Part shown: piece by piece, positions 1-8,942 of the stretch
Numbering within the stretch: position 1 is the stretch's first letter
How the letters are laid out: the number at the start of each line of letters is the position of its first letter
DNA from: Lasiosphaeris hirsuta
Lineage: Eukaryota; Ascomycota; Sordariomycetes; Sordariales; Lasiosphaeriaceae
Reading direction: 5' to 3'
Assembly: GCA_030549175.1 (NCBI GenBank)
Contig: JAUKUA010000008.1
Coordinates: forward strand, 744,001 to 808,000
DNA length: 64,000 nt
Made by a program: the position numbers and the translations under genes
The notes under the pieces: model-generated
The model's input: the letters and a program-made list of their open reading frames with translations, nothing else
Told to the model about the DNA's origin: nothing
Databases searched by the model: none

Positions 1-77
1 CTACCTAATTGTGCAGTGCGTGACGCTGAGCGAGGCAAATCCTTGGTGTTCCCCGGTCTGGTGCTCCCTGGTGCGAG

Positions 78-1232
78 TCAGAAGAAGCACACCACCCGAA
101 TCTCGACACTCTCCCTCGGCAGTTTGGGAAGCGAGTCAGTCTTGAAGTCGAATGAAATATGGATTCCAACTTTACGATTCTCGTCAGTCCATGGATCCAT
201 TTCCAAATGCCGTTCAACGAGTAGTTAGTGAGGCCATGCACAAAACTTACAAGGGACGTGGTACCCTCGAGAGTCGCAATTTCGGAAGACGGCCACTTCG
301 TGCTTCGCCAGACCTTCAAAGAAGTACCACCGATGTGCGGGGTTGTGGTACAGAAGGATACTCTCGGTGGTCCGGTCAGAAGCGACCCTGTCGCATTCCT
401 CAATGTCCTTGTCCAGATCAAGCGACTGGTAGCCACAGACCGCTAGCGGCCAGTCACTGGTAGGACCGTTGATCATTCTCCAGACACTGCGATCGGGTGT
501 CAGCAGATGGGTGACGCTAGAGAGGAGGTCCCAACAGATGGCTGGGTGGAACATCCACGCGCTTGATGATCTGGAAGGGCCAGTTCTCGAGATGGGGGTT
601 CCGTGCAATCATTTCGTCTAGGGCTGGTCGTGCCCCATTGGGGGAGAAGTCTAGCACAGCATGAAGATAGGTGTCAGCATTCCCTCGCCACAATCCAGTG
701 CTGTGCATCAGAAATACTTGAGTAAAGATCGGAGGGTTTTTTCATACCACAATGCGCGGATAGGATAGGCTGTAGGAAACCCGTCCTCTCCATAGCCACG
801 GCCGGGAAATCGGAGTTGCGTTTGCGGATCGGAGGGTCCGTTAGTTGACAGCTCTGAATGAGGAGCGATGGTATATACCTTGTGATTCAATACGTGCATT
901 TCTGCCGGTTGTTGTTCCCCGAGTGCTTTTGCAACGCATTCTTTGGCAAGCGGCAAATAGATGTTAGAGACGTGTCCTTCGTCTTCGAAATAAGCAGCCT
1001 GCAGCACACATGGGGAGGATACAAGCTGGAAGCCATTTTTCTTTAGTGTCGGCAGCGGCGGTGCTAATCGGGCATTGGTAAAGGTTACGGGCGTCGGCTC
1101 AAGCACGCAGTTGGCCTGCTGCGCCCCTTTATCGAATGCGTCCAGTTTGAACATCACCTCGTACGGTTTGGTCGTCCTGTACTCTTCTAGTCGCTTGAGG
1201 TAAAGTACCTCCGTTTCGAATACGCTCGTCAT
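78..1232 (-). pseudogene. AsaB/CmcJ-like (7-alpha-cephem-methoxylase P8 chain) family gene, frame-broken
   Basis: Reading leftwards from the ATG at 1232, the frame gives 174 residues typical of the fungal AsaB/CmcJ-like oxygenase family, ending RALWYEKTLRSLLKYF. The match resumes in another frame (GNADTYLHAVLDFSPNGARP, then ENWPFQIIK), and again in a third (SVWRMINGPTSDWPLAVC, then HRWYFFEGLAKHEVAVFRN). The last exon follows a good 81-nt intron (170-250; GTAAGT donor, CTAAC branch) and ends PRESVEIRVVCFF with a stop at 78-80. The break near 697-716 equals one missing base. The break at 515-528 lies in a CT repeat and equals two missing bases; neither has a GT/AG intron in the right phase. Members are small oxidoreductases often found with secondary metabolism. 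Either a recent pseudogene or an assembly with indels; family assignment is from memory of conserved motifs. Confidence 0.62.
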
Positions 1233-1321
1233 TGTGATTCTGATCGGGCATGCGGGGGAGTGGAGTCGTTAGAGGAGTTTCCATTCTGCTAGAAACAGTT
1301 CAAGAAAAGCACCAATAAGGC

Positions 1322-1326
1322 CCCTT
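1322..1326. repeat. Target-site duplication CCCTT, left copy (right copy 6959-6963)
   Basis: The five bases directly left of the first LTR read CCCTT, and the five directly right of the second LTR (6959-6963) read CCCTT. A perfect 5-bp direct duplication is what LTR-retrotransposon integrase leaves and fixes both element boundaries. Confidence 0.9.
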
Positions 1327-1489
1327 TGTGGGCAAGACAGAGCAAAGGGAAACGGTGATCGATTCTGTGGTGTTACGGGCCAGGATTTCCCTGGCCTACA
1401 ACAGCTATCTTGGTATGGCCCAAAGGGCACTAGCTAGGCGAGGTGGCATATGCACCCTACACCCTCGAGGTGGGGCACCACCTCCAACA
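1327..1489 (-). repeat. 3' LTR of the copia element
   Basis: It differs from the LTR at 6796-6958 at seven of 163 positions. At every one this copy has A where the other has G on the plus strand, that is C-to-T on the minus strand; five of the seven are in CpA and two in CpG context. The short open frame across it is an LTR shadow and recurs in the other copies. Confidence 0.92.
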
Positions 1490-2054
1490 CACCCCCTCAG
1501 ACGGCACTAAAGCCTGGATCTACATACCTATCTAGGAAGTTGTGATAGTTGTGATAGTGTTTTGCATCGCCAAGCGCCTTTTTCCTCCTTTAACTGCCCC
1601 TGAATCCACATCAATTTTCTCCTTTTATAGCTTTTCTGCCACTATATTGCTACAATACCTCGATATTCTCCTTTATCCAGGGTATCTAGATGTCAACAAG
1701 GCCCAACAAGGTAACGAATTGTACATGCTTTTCCTTCTACAGTAGTTTTGTAAGCCCATCTGCAGTCATGTCGGTTCCTAGGAGATGCCTCAGATCTATC
1801 ATCTTCTTCCTGACGCGATCTATTACCCACTTATAGCGGATATCAATACAACGAGTACGTGCCGCGTTAAGTGGATTCAACACGTTGGTCCTTACGTTGG
1901 CACTGTCAGTATATAGGATCAGTGGAATTAGCTACGTAGTACCATATTCCTTAAGGATCTCCCACACCCATCTAGCGGCCTGTGCCGCGGGTGTCAAATT
2001 GGTAAATTCCGCCTCTGTTAAGTTAATTACTGTAAAAGTCTGTTTCTTGGATTT

Positions 2055-2240
2055 CTACACCACTAGGCCTCCTGCGAGAAAGACCACATGGCCTCTAGTT
2101 AAGTAACGGGTAAGTAGATCATCCGTAAAGGATACATCTGTAAAAGTATGTAAGCGAAGATCGTCAACTGTGATAGATTCTCTACCAAAGACTATGCCTA
2201 AGGACTGTATACCTCTTAAATATCGGAATAGGTACTTCAA
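2055..2240 (-). pseudogene. Copia RNase H region remnant
   Basis: The minus strand reads KYLFRYLRGIQSLGIVFGR and later HTFTDVSFTDDLLTRYLTRG, then HVVFLAGGLVV. This follows the copia pattern of an RYLKGT-like segment and a YTDADFA...TRRSTSGYVF-like RNase H core. It is the only stretch of pol that stays open over 60 codons. The catalytic-type Asp in the TDVSF segment is present, but sequence on both sides is interrupted. Neighbouring DNA (1490-2050) should hold the last part of RNase H and the 3' untranslated segment before the LTR. Confidence 0.8.
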
Positions 2241-5200
2241 TAGCTCCTAGTGTTACGGCGAAGGTTCTATGTTAGCCTCGTTAAGCCTTGACGTTATATA
2301 TGTGATATTAGGGTGTGTACTAGTAGCGAGGTAGTTAAGCGATCTAGTCTACTTGATGTAGTCTTTTTAGGAGGTTTGGTTTAGTTCCTATACCTTAGGT
2401 AGTTCCAACTTAGCTAGTTAAGATATTTTGATAACATAGAGACCTTCGTATCCGAACTTATTAATGATAGTACGTGTGTAACTTTTTTAGCTTAAGGATA
2501 TCGTTCTTTTAGTACGGTCACGTACTATATCGAAGCCTAGGAACCGCTTGGTTTTACCTATTGACTTCAAATCGTAGTAGCTCTCTAAGTCACTACGAAT
2601 TTAATTAATCTCTTCCATAGTTTTAGTAGATATTAACAGATCGTTGACATATAGGATAAGTAGTACGCTAGTCTTTTTGTTACTAAAAAGATATACGTTA
2701 GAGACGAAGGGTTTTAAGCCTATCTTTTCTAAAATAGGTATGATAGTCTAGAACCAGTAGAGAGGGCTTCTTCGAAGACTATATAGGGCTTTATGTAACT
2801 TCTAGACTATACTTGGCTTTGTAGGAAGTCTAGGGGGTTATCGGACGTAGTAGTCGTGGCCTTTTGGGATATCTATATTTAAGAATACTTACTTAAAGTC
2901 GAATTAGTAATACTTAAGGTCTTATACTATAGTTAAGGCTATGAAGACTTTAACTAATATATAGTTAGTTACTATAGAATAGAGGTCTTTTATATTTTAG
3001 GAGTTAAATTCGTAATTACCGTATATAACGTAGCGTATATACGTAGATATAATACTTATATTCGGATCTATCTTCTCGTCAAAGATCCATTTACTAAGTA
3101 AAATATTAAGGCCTTTAGACGTAGGTATAAGATAGTAGACCTTATGGTCTTCTAGGCTTTCGTCTTGTTTTTTTATAGTTGGGAGTTATTACGTTTTATA
3201 GTTAGGTAGCTTCTTTACTTACTATTAGTTCTTTGGTAGTGGCTTTTCTATAGTTATAACTTAGATAGTATGTTTTATCTTTATGGTAGTAAAGTTGAAT
3301 TGTTATAGTTCTTAGATCCGTTACTTAATAAGATATAGGCTTATATATTAACAATCTTTTAGATACCTTTGGCTAGGGGGAGGTTCTTCTTTGTTAAGCG
3401 CTTTATATATACCTTTAATGTACGTTATACGGCCAGAATGGTATGGTAGTAATACTTATTACTTAGGTACAGGGTTAAGATATTGTTAGTTAGTAAGTAA
3501 AATAGAAGCTTCTCTGGCGATATCCTTATAGTCTTATTTATCGAAGTTTTCTATATTAAAGAATTCTTTATCGTCATTAAGATTATCTTTTAGATTAGGT
3601 ATAGGTTTAGGAGTTAGAAGTTCTTTATCAGTAGAATATATAACGGTTTTTTTCTCGGGAAGATAATATTAATCTTCTAACTTAGTTATCTCCTCGGAAG
3701 GTTAAATCTCTAAGGTCTTACTTTGTATAGTCTTATAGACTATAACTAGCTCTGGGAATAGTTACTTTATCTCGTTAACTGTTGTCTCGTTGAAAATAAT
3801 ACTATATTTAAGATTATTATCTTTTTCTAGAAGCTTCGGAGCCTCTACTTTGTTAAATATTATAGTAATAACTCGATAGATTTCTCCTATCTTTAGATCT
3901 TATACTTAGTAGATCTTACCATACATATTATCGTAGCCTATTAATCTTCTAAGCCTTACGTGTACCTCGAATTTAGCTTCTTTGGTACGCTTAGTTAGCT
4001 TGATAAAATAGTATACCTTGTAGAAATAGATACGTAGATACTTGATATATAGCTCGTATACCTCTTCGGGAACATTAATACTAATCGTAAGGACTATATG
4101 TAAACTTTCTATATCCTTGTTAGCTCTTATAGATAACAGGTTTAAGACCTTAATAATACTTTCTATAACGAAGTATTATAAGTACTTTAGAATAATATAC
4201 TTAATTATGATAGCCTTAGTCCTTTTTATGATATAACAGCCTACGCGTTCTTATTTACTATTTATCTATGGTATGTACGTAGCTGTTTTGTTAACAGTGA
4301 TACCTCTCCCGGTAGTAAATTGTATCATTTTACTATTTTAGAATTCCCCGGTACTAAAGCCAAACTTTATTCTACCGTTAAGACTAATTATCTTAACCCT
4401 CTGGGAGGTCTAGAGTTTTAGGAAGTCGATAAATTGAACTACTATACTAAAGATCTGGTCCTTCTTTTGATAGAAACGTACCTAGTAGAAGCTAGAGTAT
4501 ACGTTAATAAAGTAGACGTTGTAATAGTATCTTAGGTAAAAGACGTAGATATGCGAAATCGTATCTATTCGTAAGAAGTCGATTAGATTAGTTATAACGA
4601 TCGGAGCGATTTTATTAATCTAATCAGTAACCTTAGCCTTAGTATATAAATTATAGAAGTACTTAACATTGGCGCCCTTAATCGTGATACCAACTCTCTC
4701 ATAGGCTTAAATTACCTAATCTTTATGTATATACATAAGTCTTTTATATATAGTTCCGTAATTAATTAAGGTTATTACGGCCTAGCTAATTAAGTATTAT
4801 TAATCGAAAGAAGGATTGATCTTTGCCGGGATTATTAATATCTCTTTATATTCTACATAGAGTATCTATTTTCCTATAGTACGATCGAGGATTTGATTAT
4901 ACCTAAAGGACCACTCTAATTAAGTAGCCTTTATTAACTTAGTCCTAATTAAATTAATTAAGCTATTAAAACTATAATAAGATAATAAGATCAGATATGA
5001 TACAGATTCTTTACTTATTAATAGTACCGTAATCTCTACTATACCAATATAGTTACATTAGCTAATACCTCCATTAGAATTAAAGAAGTGATAGAGTATC
5101 ATAAGTAGCCGTATCTCTATATACTACTTTAAGTAGTTAAAAAAAGTCTCTATGGTACTACTGTTATAAATAACTATATCACTATTTACTTACTTATATA

Positions 5201-6217
5201 TCTTAAGAACTTGTTAGACTTCAGGGGTTATTATACTTATAGAAGATATTAATACTTCTATAAGCTTTAGCAAAAAGAATATTCTTCTTTGTAAAATATT
5301 ACATGGCTCTTTAGATCGATGATAAGTACTTATTATAGATCTTTATCGTTAATAATAGATACCTATTGTTAGTTAGAAAAGGATTAGTTAATAAAAGCTT
5401 ATTATATGTCTATATTAATAGAAAATAATAGGTTCGAAGATCTAACCTTTGTTAGATTTACAATACTAGATCCTATGTTCGAGAATATTACCGTTATTAC
5501 AGTCGTTCCTCTGGCTTTATGTTTAAGCGTAGTTTTCCTATATACCTATATATCGGAAGCCTATTTTAAATTGTAGGTCTAATAGATTTCTTCTAAAGAA
5601 TAGTAGTAACCGTAAGGCTAATATACCTAAGTCTTTAGATAAGTTTTCTAACACTTATTATACTTAGCTATCTTACCTTTGTTACCGTTGTTAGTTATAT
5701 TGTCAGATAGATTATTAAGTTTATTTCCTTTCGCTCCTTTGACTTTAATTAATACGAATCGTATATCCTCGGTTTCTCTTTTACTAATACTATTAAGATC
5801 TTTTATAAGTTTAGTCTATAAAAGTTCCTTCTTAGCTAGGGCCTTCTCCTAGAACATGTGGTTCGTAGGATATCTAGCCTTTAGGTAATTAACGATGTAG
5901 GTAGTATAAAAGCCTTTAAGGAGTTTTCTACCTTACTAAGTATATACGGAATCAAGCTTATTACGAAGATAATAGACCTTGGTAACGAAGGCTTCTATTA
6001 TATTAAAGGTCTTACGATTAAGATAGGTATATTCCTCTAGGTAACTACTAATAACTTCCTCACTCTTATACTTAATGACCTTACGGACTGTAGTCTAGGT
6101 TTTGTATAGATCGCCTATATAGTATTTCCAGCCTGTAGCCTATAGCTTTGTCGAGACCTTGGAATCGTTAAGGCTCTTCTAGATCATAATACTCACTCTG
6201 ATACGATCTCTATTTTA

Positions 6218-6349
6218 CTTCTTCTTTGTCTCTATATCTGTATCGGCAGGTACTTCGACATCTTCGTCGATGTAATTTTCCAGATCATCATAACGTAGAT
6301 GGAATCTGATGATGGAGGCCTAAGCCTCATAGTTGTTTTCGCCCTTCAG
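6218..6349 (-). pseudogene. Copia Gag amino-terminal remnant with TGG-to-TAG stop
   Basis: On the minus strand from 6349 the frame reads LKGENNYEA, a stop, then ASIIRFHLRYDDLENYI. Copia-type Gag proteins have L-x-G-x-N-Y-x-x-W-A followed by a helix with I...L...DL..Y, so the stop (6320-6322, TAG) sits where the conserved Trp belongs. This is the 5' end of the coding region, as expected about 450 bp inside the 5' LTR. Confidence 0.7.
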
Positions 6350-6783
6350 GACTAGGATCGTGGCCTTAAGCTCTGAACCTATGATGACAGCTCTGCTTTG
6401 TCGTCGGGAATCGCGGCCTCTTGTCGAAGTTATGAGGGCTTTTGTCGCGGCTTCCTTTCTCGAAGATTTGGAAGGCTTCTTGTCGTCGGGATGGCCTCAC
6501 GATTAAGGGCTTGATTAATGGAAGAATGAATACTGGCTGTATTGCACAGTATTGGAAGGATCATTGGTAAGGGATGGTATTACGTAGTGGTAAAGGAAGG
6601 TGTAGATTGGCAAAGGAAAAGCTTAATCGCGGGGTAAGGTGTTGGATGATGCGAAAATGCGGAAAATGTGATTTTACACAACCACCTTCAATTTGGAAAA
6701 AGAAGATATCTTCTGAGTCACGTGGAATAGGCGAATTCAGTGATATAAGTTTAATTGCAAATAGTTACGTTGCGCGCACAGGA

Positions 6784-6795
6784 GGGCTCATAACC
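6784..6795 (-). other. Primer-binding site complementary to the initiator tRNA-Met anticodon arm
   Basis: The plus strand directly beside the 5' LTR reads GGGCTCATAACC, the anticodon stem-loop of eukaryotic initiator tRNA-Met (loop CUCAUAA). The element strand is therefore complementary to the middle of the tRNA rather than its 3' end. Drosophila copia and many Ty1/copia elements of fungi prime in this way from a cleaved half-tRNA. There is no spacer between LTR and site. Confidence 0.85.
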
Positions 6796-6958
6796 TGTGG
6801 GCAAGACAGAGCAAAGGGAAACGGTGATCGATTCTGTGGTGTTGCGGGCCAGGATTTCCCTGGCCTGCAACAGCTATCTTGGTGTGGCCCAAAGGGCACT
6901 AGCTAGGCGAGGTGGCGTGTGCGCCCTGCACCCTCGAGGTGGGGCACCACCTCCAACA
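6796..6958 (-). repeat. 5' LTR of the copia element
   Basis: Same length and termini as the copy at 1327-1489, followed on the right by the CCCTT duplication at 6959-6963. It holds the G form at all seven variable sites, so it is the less mutated LTR. An imperfect palindrome around GGGCCAGGATTTCCCTGGCC lies in its centre. Confidence 0.92.
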
Positions 6959-6963
6959 CCCTT

Positions 6964-7355
6964 TTGGTTACTCGGTAAGAACTCCCATAATGCAATGCGT
7001 GGGGGATGTTTACTGGACAAAGCGTCACTCTTCAGCAAAGAGGTAGTTGTATTTAAAGAGAACTGGCACATTCCATGTAAGTACATTCCACGTAAGTACA
7101 TACAGGTACCCAGCTCATCTCGATATAGGGATTCTGAGGCCAGTGGTAGTGGGTACTTTTCAGATCCTCCACTTCGTGATGCGTATGAGGCGTAAACTCA
7201 AGCTCAGGGGTTGACCGGCGAATGTGTTATTAAGATGTTAGGCTGCGTTTAGGCATTCATGGTTGCACAAGGATGTATATTTTGCCTTAGATTGTTCATT
7301 GCATTCCATCACAAGTTTCGTAATACGATCTGCTCCTTAGACGTTACATTCCATC
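6964..7355. other. Intergenic spacer
   Basis: Between the copia element and the inverted-repeat element. A 132-codon plus-strand frame starts inside the LTR and runs through; I see no family resemblance and regard it as chance. No RNA gene recognised. Confidence 0.5.
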
Positions 7356-8186
7356 AAAATTTGGCAATTGCTAGGGGCGCAATACCCATTTGCTAGGTAA
7401 TCATTCTGCCGGCCATAAGATCAAATCCTTCCACGTGTGCATTGCCAGCTGTCAAATCCTGCCCAAATCGCACCAATACAATGAATGCATCAATTGACTC
7501 GATGAACACCACAACAACAGGATCACCAACTTAGGCCCTGGCCAGGAAAAAACGGTCCTTGAAGTGCCGCGCAATTGAATAACGCAGGCCTGGGCCTGCA
7601 AAACGCCGAATCCACACTCTTTGAAGTGCCAGATCAATCCAGGCCCAGTGCCCTGGTAGTCGGCCGCACCTTGCGACCACTTCGAGTAACCTTTCTTACC
7701 ACTGGAGGCTCCGAGGGGCTAGGTGCACGCCTTTTCTTAGTGGCAGATGGCTCATTGGTACCTCCATTGATCAGTAGTCGGCCCCTGGGCTTGCTCTTGA
7801 GTGTCAGCCGGGTCCTGGGCTTGGTGGGCATCGCGACCGCGGCCTTGGTGCGGTTCTTCGATCCGCGCGGGCGGCCCCTGGGCCTCTTGCCTTCCTGCAT
7901 GCCACCCACTTGTTGCATGCCCTGGCAGGGCAATTGAATCGCTCAATTGGCATGCAGTTGGATCACGAGATCGGCATGCCGGCCGGGCTGCAAGGTGGGG
8001 CAGTTGGATCGCAACCAGTATGTGGGCTGGCATGGCACCTGGCTGGCAAAGAGGGTCAAAGGCGGTGTGGATTTTTGAGGGCGGTGAGGGTCGGGGGTGG
8101 GGGCCCGCGATTTTCCTCATACATAACCCTAACCTTGCACACTCCTAGCAAATTGGTACTGCGCCCCTAGCAATTGCCGAAAATTT
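7356..8186. mobile_element. Non-autonomous terminal-inverted-repeat DNA element (about 830 bp)
   Basis: The left end (7356-7397) contains GGCAATTGCTAGGGGCGCA, a few bases, then ATTTGCTAGG. The right end (8144-8186) reads CCTAGCAAATTGG...TGCGCCCCTAGCAATTGCC, its reverse complement over about 38 of 42 positions, with two substitutions inside and a 2-base gap near the outer tip. The interior is GC-rich and unlike the flanks. It lacks any recognisable transposase domain and carries one AT-hook ORF. No clear target duplication could be fixed because the outermost bases are ambiguous, so the superfamily is left open. Confidence 0.65.
7634..7933 (-). CDS. AT-hook ORF inside the inverted-repeat element
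   Basis: A 99-codon frame opening MPCQGMQQVGG. It has a canonical AT-hook core flanked by basic residues, GKRPRGRPRGSKNRTK (residues 15-30), a second weak basic RGR patch (KSKPRGRLL), and a basic tail TRSGRKVRP. AT-hooks bind the minor groove of AT-rich DNA and occur in transposon-encoded and chromatin proteins. Its position wholly within the inverted repeats suggests it is cargo or a leftover end of a larger transposon protein. Whether it is expressed cannot be told; overlapping frames on both strands are also open because the DNA is GC-rich. Confidence 0.35.
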   Translation of the reverse strand: MPCQGMQQVGGMQEGKRPRGRPRGSKNRTKAAVAMPTKPRTRLTLKSKPRGRLLINGGTNEPSATKKRRAPSPSEPPVVRKVTRSGRKVRPTTRALGLD

Positions 8187-8942
8187 CCTTCCCCTTCGGG
8201 CCAAAACGTACCAGTGGCACGTGGCCCTGTCAGATTCCTGGTGCTCTCTTGCGACCTACCAAATAGGCGCTAAATCGTAGTGGGGAAGAGGCTTGCCTGT
8301 GCGCCGAGATGTGTTAGGTTGAGGTGACCGTACTTTCGTTCGTAAACTTTTCATGCGATCTCCCAATTCACCCATTCTGCGGATTTTTGATGCGCTTCCT
8401 TCTGTTTCCCTCCCGCTCTGCCATAATAATTCCGAGGAGCTCAAACTTAATTATGTAACCATTCACGATTTCGCAGTTTCCTTTAGGACCACGTGCTGCA
8501 CCCAAGACTACACCAGGTCCAAGGTCCTTTCTAGGAAGTTTCTACGCTCTATGGGCAAGGTGGTCCGTATCAAGCACATCAGGCACGTACTTAGGCACCA
8601 TCGGAAAATATGAAGGCGATGGGAGGCCTCAAAATCAAATCTGAAGTTAACCTCTGCAACTCAAAATTCCCTCAGCTCCTCGTGCGAGGATAACTCCAGC
8701 AATAGGGCTCTGCAGTCTCCATTGGTCATTGCCTGGCCTATCATACGGCAGAGCCAGAGGCCATCCCATGATGCATTTTTTAGCTCGTCCTGCGTGCAGC
8801 TTGGCATGTAACCCCTTTAGTTCTCCAGTAGGCCCCGGAAAGATCTGCTCCCACAACACGCCTTATCACACTGCCTATACCTTGTGGAACCGAGCAAACA
8901 TTATCATTTCGCAGCTCTATAATAATCCATCATATCGCGAGA
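8187..8942. other. Intergenic region upstream of HET gene 1
   Basis: Holds an unremarkable 86-codon frame at 8353-8613 with no recognised similarity. The last 200 bp should hold the HET gene promoter; I see no convincing TATA motif. Confidence 0.4.

Larger units (their letters stand above)
1327..6958 (-). mobile_element. Complete Ty1/copia LTR retrotransposon, RIP-degraded
   Basis: A 5632-bp element bounded by two 163-bp direct LTRs (1327-1489 and 6796-6958) and a CCCTT target duplication. Read on the minus strand the LTRs start TGTTGG and end CCCACA, the canonical TG...CA. A primer-binding site lies at 6784-6795 and a purine-rich tract (minus strand GAGGGGGTG) abuts the other LTR at 1490-1498. 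Gag-like sequence lies near the right end and RT/RNase H near the left end, giving the copia order. Between about 2250 and 6250 the DNA is very AT-rich, full of TA, with no long reading frame on either strand; this is expected after RIP. It cannot encode a working polyprotein. Confidence 0.93.

Noticed and set aside
225..463. Plus-strand frames opposite the AsaB-like gene
   Set aside because: They are shadows of conserved minus-strand coding sequence.
1328..1510. 60-codon ORF (MGKTEQRETV...) recurring at 6797 and, reversed, at 60261
   Set aside because: It lies wholly in the LTRs; the open frame is a by-product of the repeat, not a gene.
4042..4236. 64-codon hydrophobic ORF in AT-rich DNA
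   Set aside because: Composition is that of RIP-treated DNA; hydrophobic codons follow from TA richness.
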